A stretch of DNA of 64,000 nt from a virus: positions 1 through 64,000 of the IMG/VR virus record IMGVR_UViG_3300047510_000533; one strand, given 5' to 3'. The position numbers and the translations under genes are program-made. The notes beneath the pieces were generated by a model that saw only the letters and a program-made list of their open reading frames with translations, ran no database searches and was not told the DNA's origin. Each line of letters begins with the position of its first letter. Position 1 is the stretch's first letter. Shown here one piece after another: positions 36,192 to 44,563 of this stretch.

Positions 36192-36428
36192 ATGTTGTCA
36201 TTATTAAGAAAACTTTTTGGCGGTAAAGCAGAAGAAACTAAGGCAGCAGAAGCGCCTTATAAGATTGAAACACCTGCTCCAACACCTGTAGCAGAACAAG
36301 CGACTCAGGCAGTAGTTGAGTCGATTGCCCCAAAGGCAGAACCAGTCAAGAAAAAGCCAGCACCTAAAAAGGCACCGGCTAAAGCAACTGCTAAAAAAGC
36401 CCCTGCTAAAAAAGCCCCTAAGAAGTAA
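36192..36428 (+). CDS. Lys/Ala/Pro-rich basic protein (histone H1-like tail)
   Basis: Start chosen at ATG 36192-36194 behind GGAGG; an upstream TTG at 36171 overlaps the promoter and is unlikely. The 78-aa product has an amphipathic N-terminus (MLSLLRKLFGGKAEE), an acidic/neutral middle and a C-terminal 30 residues of PAKK/APKK repeats (KKAPAKATAKKAPAKKAPKK), like eukaryotic histone H1 and bacterial AlgP/HctB tails. It has its own perfect late promoter. Binding of packaged or virion DNA is plausible but inferred from composition. It ends by overlapping the convergent UV endonuclease gene by 11 bp. Confidence 0.75.
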   Translation: MLSLLRKLFGGKAEETKAAEAPYKIETPAPTPVAEQATQAVVESIAPKAEPVKKKPAPKKAPAKATAKKAPAKKAPKK

Positions 36429-37443
36429 TAGTCTTAGCCTGTTCATATAGTGCAAAACTAGCAAGGTTCTTTCCTTTGCTTTCGCACATAATATCGGACT
36501 GATCCCAAAAACTCAGTGCCCATTCATTCACTGCTGTGTTCCAGTAGAAATTTGAGTGTGCTCTGAGTTTTGCTTTTTTGTGCCCGCTCTCTATCAGCGT
36601 ATTAAGGGAGGGAACGGTGTCTGTGGGATGGTTAGTAAGATGCTCTTCCCGTGAAACACTATAATGTATAACAGGCCTAACACCACGCCAACTATCAATA
36701 ATCCTTTTAACACGGTCGTCATTTGCTTCAATATATTCTCCTGAGTGTATCCAATGATGGTGTATGTCTAGCACCAAAGCGAGATCCTTGGCAAGTTCGA
36801 GGCTTGCGTCAATTCCCCAACTGATTTCGTCGTTTTCGATGGTGATGCAGTTTCTTGCTTCGGGGGTAAGTCTCTTGAGGGCACTTTTAATACCGGCTGG
36901 ACCGGCTCTACCGGCAATGTGGACATTGATCTTAAAGTCCTGATATCTTTCACCGTACCCCATCCATCTCGCCATATCCGCATGATATTCAAACTCCTCT
37001 ATACTACGCTGAACAATATCAGGGCTGTCAGATGCCAGCACAGTAAATTGACCAGGATGAAAACTGAGACGAACGTTGCGGGCACGAGCAAGATCTCCCA
37101 CTTGTTTAAAATGTTTTTGGGCGTATGCCTGTACATCAGTCTTGCCCCAAAAATAGCGCCAAGTAGACTCAGTATAAACAGGAAGGATATCACTGCTAAG
37201 GCGGACCATACGTAAGTGCTCATCTTGTTCTCCCACTTTGGTTACAAGTTTATTTACAGATTCAATATTTTGGACCATTAGGTCCCACAGTTTTTGTTCT
37301 GCTACATCTCGTGTTTGACGATTAAGCCACGCTACAGTAGTAGAACCAGTATTGTATTGTTTACAATCATCTTTGGGTTTGATACCGTTCACTTGATCAG
37401 GTCGGTCAATCCATTTACAGGCAAAGCCAATTCGTTTAGTCAT
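36418..37443 (-). CDS. uvsE: UV damage endonuclease (UvdE/UVDE)
   Basis: Start chosen at ATG 37441-37443 (MTKRIGFACKW). The 341-aa TIM-barrel endonuclease matches the UVDE family throughout: VRLSSDILP, RNVRLSFHPGQFTVLAS, INVHIAGRAG, CITIENDEISWG, LVLDIHHHWIH and LRAHSNFYWN provide the metal-binding His/Glu/Asp set. The enzyme nicks 5' to UV photoproducts, an alternative to the T4 DenV route. It has its own sigma70 promoter, and the transcript probably begins with a 9-codon upstream frame that overlaps its start (37436-37465). Confidence 0.95.
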   Translation of the reverse strand: MTKRIGFACKWIDRPDQVNGIKPKDDCKQYNTGSTTVAWLNRQTRDVAEQKLWDLMVQNIESVNKLVTKVGEQDEHLRMVRLSSDILPVYTESTWRYFWGKTDVQAYAQKHFKQVGDLARARNVRLSFHPGQFTVLASDSPDIVQRSIEEFEYHADMARWMGYGERYQDFKINVHIAGRAGPAGIKSALKRLTPEARNCITIENDEISWGIDASLELAKDLALVLDIHHHWIHSGEYIEANDDRVKRIIDSWRGVRPVIHYSVSREEHLTNHPTDTVPSLNTLIESGHKKAKLRAHSNFYWNTAVNEWALSFWDQSDIMCESKGKNLASFALYEQAKTITS

Positions 37444-37465
37444 AGCAGTCAAATAAAAAGGACAT
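37436..37465 (-). CDS. Candidate 9-aa leaderless upstream ORF before uvsE
   Basis: ATG at 37463-37465 begins exactly 7 nt after the -10 box, encodes MSFLFDCYD and stops within the first codons of uvsE (overlap of eight bases). Leaderless initiation here followed by reinitiation would couple uvsE translation to it. Seen in sequence; the function is inferred. Confidence 0.4.
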   Translation of the reverse strand: MSFLFDCYD

Positions 37466-37471
37466 AATGCT

Positions 37472-37500
37472 ATTATAGCATCTATGCCCTAGATTGTCTA
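37472..37500 (-). promoter_or_regulatory. Sigma70 promoter for uvsE
   Basis: Minus-strand TAGACA (37495-37500), 17-bp spacer, perfect TATAAT (37472-37477), six bases, then ATG of the upstream ORF. Confidence 0.82.
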
Positions 37501-37505
37501 CTATT

Positions 37506-38030
37506 TTATCCTTCGTAGACTGCCGAATTTCCTAAATGTTCAAACACTTCTGCAGATTTGAGCCTTACACCTGAACCTACAGGATAACGTGCTTCAAATG
37601 TCTGTCCATTAGGACAGTAGTAAGTATTTCCTGTTTTGAAAATGTGTAAAATAGTAGCCATTTCTTTGTATACTAATTCTGCAAATTTTTCACAGCCTAC
37701 ACCTTGTACTACTCTAAGATCACAGACACCGCCTTTGTCTTGTAATCCTAGTTCTGCCATTTTCTCAAACATAGCTCTATGGGGATCGTCTTCTGCTACA
37801 ACTAGAGTATGATCAAACATGTACTCTGCCCATTCTTTGAATGCTTTGAGTCCGCCAAAGTCCATGACCCAATTACGATCATCTAGGGTTTCGGATTCAA
37901 AAATTAGTTTGATGCCAATGGAGTAACCATGTAGCAGTGAGCAATGGCTATGTGTTGAACGCCATTGTCTAAAACAGCATGACAGCCCTCTGTCGTTACC
38001 GTAGGTTTTTGTTGATAGATATTTTGCCAT
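37506..38030 (-). CDS. queD: 6-carboxy/pyruvoyl-tetrahydropterin synthase family (QueD-like)
   Basis: A 174-aa T-fold enzyme. THSHCSLLHGYSIGIKLIFE holds the zinc-binding His residues; CCFRQWRST is near the expected catalytic Cys; NWVMDFGGLK and FDHTLVV are the family's WxxDFxxLK and LDHxxLN equivalents. QueD makes 6-carboxy-tetrahydropterin on the way to preQ0/queuosine; phages use such genes for 7-deazaguanine DNA modification or tRNA. No queC, queE or folE is in the window, so the pathway cannot be confirmed. SD AAGGAG, dual promoters and an 80-nt leader. Confidence 0.88.
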   Translation of the reverse strand: MAKYLSTKTYGNDRGLSCCFRQWRSTHSHCSLLHGYSIGIKLIFESETLDDRNWVMDFGGLKAFKEWAEYMFDHTLVVAEDDPHRAMFEKMAELGLQDKGGVCDLRVVQGVGCEKFAELVYKEMATILHIFKTGNTYYCPNGQTFEARYPVGSGVRLKSAEVFEHLGNSAVYEG

Positions 38031-38074
38031 CTCTAGTCTCCTTTGTTAAGTAGCAAGTTTGATGACATGCAGAG

Positions 38075-38081
38075 TATTTAG
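38075..38081 (-). promoter_or_regulatory. Late promoter variant (CTAAATA) upstream of queD
   Basis: Minus-strand CTCTAAATACTC, 44 bp upstream of ATG 38030 and downstream of the sigma70 promoter, so queD could be expressed both early and late. Confidence 0.45.
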
Positions 38082-38116
38082 AGTGGGATGAACGCCATAA
38101 AGTCCACTATTGATAT

Positions 38117-38145
38117 AGTATAATTAAAAACATTGACAATGTCAA
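38117..38145 (-). promoter_or_regulatory. Sigma70 promoter for queD with palindromic -35
   Basis: Minus-strand TTGACA (38140-38145), 17-bp spacer, TATACT (38117-38122). The -35 box is half of a perfect TTGACA-T-TGTCAA palindrome, a possible operator. Expected 5' leader is about 80 nt. Confidence 0.8.
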
Positions 38146-38167
38146 GTATTTTGAACTACAAAGATAT

Positions 38168-38503
38168 TTATTTTTCTGTTTTTGAGCGAACGTCTTTCTT
38201 GAGCTTACGGAACTCAATCAACACATCCATCAATTTTTTTTGACTTTCTTTTATATATTTTACTGTGAGAGCAATTTTATGTATGGCCCAATACCACCAA
38301 ATAATACAGATAAGAGCAAATGCTACGGCAGTTATTTCTAAAATTAATTCCACAGCAGAATTCCATTTGAAGAAATAACAAATTGATACTATTGCTAGAA
38401 CAAGTAAGGGTAGAATTCTTGCGGCCCATTCCCAAGCAGTTACTTCACGGACCGTTTTATTTTCAAATTGTTCTAATTTTTCAAAGTTTTCTTGTTCATT
38501 CAT
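38168..38503 (-). CDS. Small two-helix membrane protein
   Basis: A 111-aa protein with a soluble N-terminus (about 1-28), two adjacent hydrophobic segments (about 29-46 ILPLLVLAIVSICYFF, and 52-72), and a basic C-terminal coiled coil (IKESQKKLMDVLIEFRKLKK). It overlaps the fibre gene upstream by 4 bp. Both ends probably face the cytoplasm. Unknown function; membrane topology plus coiled coil could suit an anti-holin, superinfection exclusion or host-envelope role, none of which is demonstrated. Confidence 0.68.
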   Translation of the reverse strand: MNEQENFEKLEQFENKTVREVTAWEWAARILPLLVLAIVSICYFFKWNSAVELILEITAVAFALICIIWWYWAIHKIALTVKYIKESQKKLMDVLIEFRKLKKDVRSKTEK

Positions 38504-40122
38504 TTAGCGCCAATGTATCCAAAAGGTTTCCACGTACCTGGAGTTCCAGTCATAGTGCAGACCCAGCCAATATAACTAGTCTCCTGCGGATTGGTATTCC
38601 AAACGATGTCACCCTTAGACCATGTACCGCTAAGTGGTTCTTGATTGCTATTGATAAATTTCTTACCGTTGATTATTACCAACCCATCTACAGAAAAAGA
38701 TGCTTCAGGTAATGGATTGGTTATGTTAACAGCCAATTTACCGTATGCGTTAATTACTCTATCGGTTTGATTTTGATTACCTATTTGTATGCGATCATCG
38801 GTTATTTCTAGGTCTGTATTATCCTGTCTTACAATTTGAAAATTGTCTGCTTCAATGCCCGCACTGGATAATCTTAAATTTCCATGACCGCTGTTAATAC
38901 TAATCGAATTAGAAAACTCAACTCTATTTTCTTTTATTTTTAGTGATGGAAAATCTACATCACCTGTTACTGTTAATCCTGTAAGTTCGCCAAGTGTTTT
39001 TAAACTAGAATTAACAACAGTTTCTCCTAGGCCATCGGCAGATAACACTGTCTTTCTATTAATACAATAAGTTTTATTCACTGCTAGATCGATGGCTTCA
39101 CTTGAGTAAAGTCTATCTGGATTAGGCATCATAAACAGTTGTCTATTATTGCCTTCTCCTACCCACATTAATCCTTTGCCAAAGATTGAATTATCTTTAC
39201 TAGCACGGAACTCAATTGGATGTGTTCTTTCTACTCTAGAATCGGAAACTATACTGTCAACTTCTAAAGTACCATAAATTTTTACCACAGCATTTTTGCT
39301 ATTAGCATTGCCAAATTCTGTAGTTGCTCCCTTAAGAGTAATTCTTTGTGTGTTGTCAGTTACAATACTAAATGCGTTAACACTGTAAGTTCCAACAAAC
39401 CCTGTACCGTCTTCGTTGGCTCCTAATACTACTTCGGTATTATTATCAACTACACTGATGGCCGCATTAGGTTGCTCGGTGTTTATACCCAAACGCCCAA
39501 ATGCTCCATTAACAAATACTGTGTCAGAGAGTGTAACATCTCCTGAAACATTTAATTTTTCTAAAGTGCCAACTGTTTTTAATCTTGAATCTCTTATAGA
39601 ATTACCTAATCTTGTTTCTTCTACCACGCTAACACCATTAATGTAGTAAGAAGAAGAACTCATTAGATCGATGCTTTCAGTTGAAAACAATCTTCTAGGT
39701 TCTGCTCTGTAAATAAACTGTCTTGTTAGGTCGCCTTCATTCCATAATAGTCCTTTACCGTCAAGTTCTTTTGGACTATCGGCAGCAAATGTAATAGACT
39801 TGCTGTAAGTTTCTATGCTTTGATCAGTTAAGATTTTTTTAACTTGAAGAGAATCGGCTTCTAATTTACCAGTAACTTTTAAATTACTAAACTCACTTTT
39901 ACCGCTGGCTACCACTCTATTTGTTAAAACATCTCCAGAAACTGTTAAATTTCCAGAAACTCGTTCAACAGATAGTATTCCGGTTTGTACTCCGGCATCT
40001 GTGATTATTAATTGTTCTCTAGTTGCACTGTCAGTAATACCAGCAGTTTTTATAGAACCGTTGGTGTTTGCTTTCAATGCTTCAGCAAGATCTTGAAGGA
40101 TTTTATCGATGTTTGAGCTCAT
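38500..40122 (-). CDS. Fibre/baseplate protein with internal duplication
   Basis: A 540-aa beta-rich protein. After an N-terminal helix (MSSNIDKILQDLAEALKAN), two related halves each contain GKGLLW/GKGLMW, RxLFSTESIDL/DRLYSSEAIDL, YxIN and a SGDVTLSD/TGDVDF element (residues about 105-200 and 300-400), indicating a duplication. The C-terminal 70 residues (KKFINSNQEPLSGTWSKGDIVWNT...TPGTWKPFGYIG) resemble fibre tip modules. The start codon lies only 7 nt from a perfect late promoter, so the transcript is nearly leaderless. Confidence 0.8.
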   Translation of the reverse strand: MSSNIDKILQDLAEALKANTNGSIKTAGITDSATREQLIITDAGVQTGILSVERVSGNLTVSGDVLTNRVVASGKSEFSNLKVTGKLEADSLQVKKILTDQSIETYSKSITFAADSPKELDGKGLLWNEGDLTRQFIYRAEPRRLFSTESIDLMSSSSYYINGVSVVEETRLGNSIRDSRLKTVGTLEKLNVSGDVTLSDTVFVNGAFGRLGINTEQPNAAISVVDNNTEVVLGANEDGTGFVGTYSVNAFSIVTDNTQRITLKGATTEFGNANSKNAVVKIYGTLEVDSIVSDSRVERTHPIEFRASKDNSIFGKGLMWVGEGNNRQLFMMPNPDRLYSSEAIDLAVNKTYCINRKTVLSADGLGETVVNSSLKTLGELTGLTVTGDVDFPSLKIKENRVEFSNSISINSGHGNLRLSSAGIEADNFQIVRQDNTDLEITDDRIQIGNQNQTDRVINAYGKLAVNITNPLPEASFSVDGLVIINGKKFINSNQEPLSGTWSKGDIVWNTNPQETSYIGWVCTMTGTPGTWKPFGYIGAK

Positions 40123-40129
40123 AGTGTAG

Positions 40130-40137
40130 TATTTATA
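40130..40137 (-). promoter_or_regulatory. Perfect T4 late promoter (TATAAATA), almost leaderless
   Basis: Minus-strand TATAAATA is followed by seven bases and ATG 40122. With T4-like start-site spacing the leader would be only one or two bases, and no ribosome binding site is possible. Confidence 0.75.
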
Positions 40138-40172
40138 AAAAAATTTTGAGTTAAACCTAGATAGTAAAAGGA

Positions 40173-40180
40173 AATAAATA
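40173..40180 (+). promoter_or_regulatory. Late promoter (AATAAATA) for + strand adhesins
   Basis: AATAAATATT, 21 bp before ATG 40202, with AGGA as a weak ribosome binding site. It is back to back with the minus-strand late promoter at 40130-40137. Confidence 0.65.
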
Positions 40181-40201
40181 TTGATATAACAGGATTACGA
40201 C

Positions 40202-42496
40202 ATGACAGCCTACTACGATTTTTTTAGAAAAATAAGATTTTTACCAGGAACTCCAACCACTGCTACTTCTGCTGTGCTGTTAAACAGCAGTATTTCGGGA
40301 ACTACTTTAACTGTGGGTACGTTACAGTCTGGTACAATCTCGGTGGGCATGACATTAACAGGTTCGGGTGTTTCTCCGGGGACCTATGTAGTTGCCCATA
40401 TTTCGGGCAGTGAAAACGGCTCGACATGGGAAGTAAATCAAACTCAGACAGTTTTATCAACAACCGTAACTGGAACATTAAACGCTATACCCGTTGCTAC
40501 AACTATTGAAGCAGATACAGTTACAGATACTGCCACAGTTATTGCTGGTAAAAATATTACATTCAGCGTAAAAGATACTATAGATCCGTCGGGGCTAGAT
40601 GGTAATTCAGACTTCACCATAGACACTGTGGTCATCAATGGTCCTGATTATCAAACATATATTCCCCTAGGAACAACTAAACTTAGATTAGAAAAAGATC
40701 TAGGATCGGATACCAGCGATATAGAATTTATACCAGATCCAGCAAGCTCTATAACAATTAATAGAATTTCAAGTAACGTTCTTGAGATTGGCTCAACTAG
40801 TCCGACTATTCCTTTTAGTCAAGAACAAATTCAAGATCTTGCCGCCGACCTATTGCTAAACGGCACACACGATGAAATTACAGTGACTTATCAAGATGCC
40901 GGAGAGTTTCCAAATAGTTTAATACCAGATCAAACATCTGGGTCAGGTATAGGAGCAATTTTTGATATTTGGGTTATTAACAATCAATATAATGCTAGAG
41001 TTACCACTCCTGGAAGCGGATACAACGTAGGCGAAACTGTTACATTCTTTGGTACAAATTTTCCTAGCGGTACTGCTCCTACAAATAATTTAGTTTTGAG
41101 TATTGGCAGTGTAACTGGCAGTAATGGTATATCTACAATTAGCGTTATTTCTGGAACACCTGCTCTGGCGGATAATATTGATCTAGTAATAACATCAACA
41201 CTATCGGATGTAACAGGTCGCGGCGCATCTACTTCAGATGCTATCACTATTAGCAATGCTACTGGTTCTAGCAATACATCAACTGGTGCTTTAAAAATTA
41301 CAGCAGGCGGTCTAGCAGTTTTTGAAAACGCTAACGTGGGCGGTTATGTAAAAGCCACAACATTTGAAAGTACACAGGCAACTGGTACTGCTCCGTTCAC
41401 AGTGGCTAGCACTACAGCAGTGGCTAACCTACAAGCCGCTACAGCCAGTAAATGGCACACTGCTCGAACAGTTACATTCACAGGTGATGTAACAGGATCA
41501 TTTAGTATAGATGGTTCAGCAGACGTAACCAGTGTAGCACTAACAGTTGGCGCAGATAAAGTTGAACTGGGCACAGATACCACAGGCAACTATGTTGCTA
41601 CAGCCAGTGTAAGTGGTAACGGACTATCGGGTAGTTCTAGCACAGAAGGTGGAACATTTACAGTCAGTTCAAATGCCACATCAGTTAACACAGGCGAAAC
41701 GATTGTATTTAGAGACACTAGCGGAAACTTTAGTGCCGGTACAATCACAGCCAGTTTGACCGGCGCGGCAAGTTTAAACGTCCTACGAGCCGGTGACACT
41801 ATGACTGGAAGTCTATATACTCGTGGTGCGTTTGGTATGAGATCTTCGACTATCGCCGGAAATCCGATAATGTACGATGTACAAGATCAAGCCGGAGCAA
41901 CAGTATTAGAAATTGGTAGAGCAGACAATGTGGCCGCAACTACCGCTATAGATATTCATACAGGTTCTACTTCAGTAGATTATGACACCCGTCTAGAGTT
42001 TACCGGCGGTAATGGAACTACTGGCAACGGTACAATGACTATCAGAGCAGCCTCTGTAATATTACAAAGTGCCGGAATATTCAATAGTACCGCAACACTT
42101 GGAGCCAGTACAATTGAAGCAGTTAATGTAGTAGGTAGTGCTTTAACAGGAGCAGTTACCTTAGACGTAAAAACTAATGCTATACATTATTATACAGCCA
42201 ATGCTGCCGCAAATTGGACACTGAATTTCAGAGGCAACGCTTCTACTACAATGAATACTTTCTTAAGTACAGGACAGGCTGTAACAGTTGTTCTGTTAGC
42301 CACGCAAGGCGGCGCAGCCTTTTATCCAACAGCATTTACTATTGATGGAACAGCAGTAGGTGTAACAGTAGACTGGTTAGGTGGTTCAGCGCCAACAGGT
42401 GGCAACGCTTCTAGTATAGACTCATATTCATTTACAATTATTAAAACAGCCGCAAGTGTATACACTATATTAGCCAGCCAGGCTAGATTTGCCTAA
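40202..42496 (+). CDS. Tail fibre protein
   Basis: A 764-aa Thr/Ser/Gly/Ala-rich beta protein. An N-terminal segment with SGTTLTVGTLQSGTISVGMTLTGSGV repeats a motif also found in the 3087-aa protein ([23 protein letters not shown]). The middle region (about 390-560) is repetitive beta, such as VTGSFSIDGSADVTSVALTV, and the C-terminal 130 residues (TLDVKTNAIHYYTANAAANWTLNFRGN ...) form a globular tip-like domain. It is on the + strand under a late promoter and is followed by an adhesin gene after 9 bp. Likely receptor-binding fibre. Confidence 0.8.
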   Translation: MTAYYDFFRKIRFLPGTPTTATSAVLLNSSISGTTLTVGTLQSGTISVGMTLTGSGVSPGTYVVAHISGSENGSTWEVNQTQTVLSTTVTGTLNAIPVATTIEADTVTDTATVIAGKNITFSVKDTIDPSGLDGNSDFTIDTVVINGPDYQTYIPLGTTKLRLEKDLGSDTSDIEFIPDPASSITINRISSNVLEIGSTSPTIPFSQEQIQDLAADLLLNGTHDEITVTYQDAGEFPNSLIPDQTSGSGIGAIFDIWVINNQYNARVTTPGSGYNVGETVTFFGTNFPSGTAPTNNLVLSIGSVTGSNGISTISVISGTPALADNIDLVITSTLSDVTGRGASTSDAITISNATGSSNTSTGALKITAGGLAVFENANVGGYVKATTFESTQATGTAPFTVASTTAVANLQAATASKWHTARTVTFTGDVTGSFSIDGSADVTSVALTVGADKVELGTDTTGNYVATASVSGNGLSGSSSTEGGTFTVSSNATSVNTGETIVFRDTSGNFSAGTITASLTGAASLNVLRAGDTMTGSLYTRGAFGMRSSTIAGNPIMYDVQDQAGATVLEIGRADNVAATTAIDIHTGSTSVDYDTRLEFTGGNGTTGNGTMTIRAASVILQSAGIFNSTATLGASTIEAVNVVGSALTGAVTLDVKTNAIHYYTANAAANWTLNFRGNASTTMNTFLSTGQAVTVVLLATQGGAAFYPTAFTIDGTAVGVTVDWLGGSAPTGGNASSIDSYSFTIIKTAASVYTILASQARFA

Positions 42497-42505
42497 GGGA
42501 TAACA

Positions 42506-44563
42506 ATGCCATTAATTAGTACATTAGGTAATTCAGGAAGTCAGTCCTACGGTAATCGAGGCCTAATAACAGGCAGTGCGTTTTATGATTCTGTAAATGA
42601 TTATCTTCAAGTGCCTGCTGGCACAGCATTTCAATACGGCACAGGAGACTTTACTATTGAAATGTGGATTTATCCCACAACAAATAATGGTCCTGCTGGC
42701 TATGGTGTTACACTATTTGTTCAACGCGGCGGCGATTATAGAACTCAGCGTTACTTATTTTTATTTTTATGGCCCACAAATCAAATATTTTTACAAGTTC
42801 CAGGTAATGATTTCTTTGTTGGTACACAGAATACTGTTACATTAAACGCATGGAATCACGTTGCGCTAGTTAGAAGATCGGGAAGTATGAGAATATTTTT
42901 AAATGGGTATGCTAATAACGCTAGAGCGAACACAGCAAATTATTCAGACACTTCGTACCCGCCAGGATTTGGAAATCTAGTTTTTAATAACCAATATACA
43001 TTTCAAGGAAACATTACTAATATTCGTATAGCAAAAAGTGCCTACTATACTGCAACATTTGAACCATCTAGAACTCCTTTTACACGAACAAGCCAAGGTG
43101 CTACTAATGTACAACTATTATTAAATTGCGAAACTGCTTCTAGTCTAGCAAGAGATTCTAGTGCTAATAACATTACGGTTACTAATAGTTCAGTTACATT
43201 TAGTAATCTGTCACCGTTTAGAGTTCCATACGTATTACCGCCAACTGTAACTCCTATTTCTGCTACCGTAACTCCTTCTACATTGTCTCCGGGCGAAGGC
43301 AGTACTGTTACATTTACTGTGGCTGGAACAAACACACCAAACGGAACTTACTACTATACTATAGAACAGGCCACTGGAGAAACAGCAATTGCAGCATCTG
43401 ATTTTACTCTGGGAGCGTTAAACGGAACCTTTACAATGACTGGTAACAGTGGATCATTTAATTTAACCATTGTCAAAGATCTGTTCACAGAAGGCACTGA
43501 AACTTTTTATGTATCAGTAAGAACAACCTCAATCTCGGGTCAGGTTATCGGGGCCACAGACGAAATCAACATAACTGATGTATCGATAACACCAGCATTT
43601 ACTGTAACACCAGCATCGATTGGCGAAGGAAGCGCAGGATCATTTACTGTGGCCAATATTGGACCAAACGGTACATACTTCTGGACTATATTAAACAGCA
43701 CGTCAGTTAACGCAGACTTTAGTGCTACCAGCGGTTCATTTACCGTAAGTGGAAGTACAGGAGGTATTGATAATGGTACAGGTACATTCTCAGTAACACC
43801 AATTAAAGATCTAAGCACAGAAGGAACTGAAACTTTCCAAGTACAAGTTCGTAGTGGTAGTACATCAGGAACAGTGATTATAACAAGCGCCAGTGTGTCA
43901 ATCACTGATGTATCATTAACACCGTCAGTAACACCTGCCGCAGGTTCTGTGAACGAAGGTGCTTCATTATCGTTTACCGCAGTTAATCTTGGACCAAACG
44001 GCACTTACTTCTGGAGTATTAATCACGGCTCAACAGCAGCCGCAGACTTCACTGCTGAAAATGGATCGTTTACTATTTCAGGTGGTGGCGCACAGGACAA
44101 CGGCACTGGATCATTCTCTGTAACTACTGTAAATGATTATGCTACAGAAGGTGCTCAAACATTTACAGTCAGCGTAAGAAGCGGTAGTGTTTCAGGCACA
44201 GTATTAGCAACCAGTTCAACTGTAACAGTTAACGACACTTCAACAACGGTATCAGCCAGCGGCAGTCCAACATCATTTAATGAAGGCGCCAGCACAACCA
44301 TTACTGCCAGTGCTACTGGATTCCCAAATGGAACTTATTTCTGGACTATACTTAACGGAACAACCACTAACGCAGACTTCACAGCCTCTAGTGGATCGTT
44401 TACTGTTAGCAACGGCACATCGGGCGCATTTACTGTTACTGCCGCTACATTAGGCGGAGCAGAAGCCGCTGAAACATTCCAAGTTGAAATTAGAAGAGAT
44501 AGTACCAGCGGTACTGTATTAGCAACCACTGGTACTCTAACAATTAACGCTAACGCTACTTAA
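42506..44563 (+). CDS. Adhesin with LamG-like domain and Calx-beta-type repeats
   Basis: A 685-aa protein. Residues about 20-230 form a concanavalin/LamG-like domain (DFTIEMWIYP, WNHVALVRRSGSMRIFLNG, FQGNITNIRIAKSAYY), likely to bind glycans. Residues about 245-685 are four tandem repeats of roughly 105-115 aa of Calx-beta type, each with EGS/EGA...FTV, PNGTYxW(T/S)I, DF...GSF and ExxETFxVxVR. The domain order suggests a rod with a sugar-binding head. It ends overlapping the convergent early gene by 4 bp. Probable receptor-binding or decoration protein. Confidence 0.83.
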   Translation: MPLISTLGNSGSQSYGNRGLITGSAFYDSVNDYLQVPAGTAFQYGTGDFTIEMWIYPTTNNGPAGYGVTLFVQRGGDYRTQRYLFLFLWPTNQIFLQVPGNDFFVGTQNTVTLNAWNHVALVRRSGSMRIFLNGYANNARANTANYSDTSYPPGFGNLVFNNQYTFQGNITNIRIAKSAYYTATFEPSRTPFTRTSQGATNVQLLLNCETASSLARDSSANNITVTNSSVTFSNLSPFRVPYVLPPTVTPISATVTPSTLSPGEGSTVTFTVAGTNTPNGTYYYTIEQATGETAIAASDFTLGALNGTFTMTGNSGSFNLTIVKDLFTEGTETFYVSVRTTSISGQVIGATDEINITDVSITPAFTVTPASIGEGSAGSFTVANIGPNGTYFWTILNSTSVNADFSATSGSFTVSGSTGGIDNGTGTFSVTPIKDLSTEGTETFQVQVRSGSTSGTVIITSASVSITDVSLTPSVTPAAGSVNEGASLSFTAVNLGPNGTYFWSINHGSTAAADFTAENGSFTISGGGAQDNGTGSFSVTTVNDYATEGAQTFTVSVRSGSVSGTVLATSSTVTVNDTSTTVSASGSPTSFNEGASTTITASATGFPNGTYFWTILNGTTTNADFTASSGSFTVSNGTSGAFTVTAATLGGAEAAETFQVEIRRDSTSGTVLATTGTLTINANAT

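Noticed and set aside
43540-44004. 154-codon minus-strand open frame
   Set aside because: Antisense shadow of the Calx-beta-type repeats of the + strand adhesin; the repeated composition follows from that gene.
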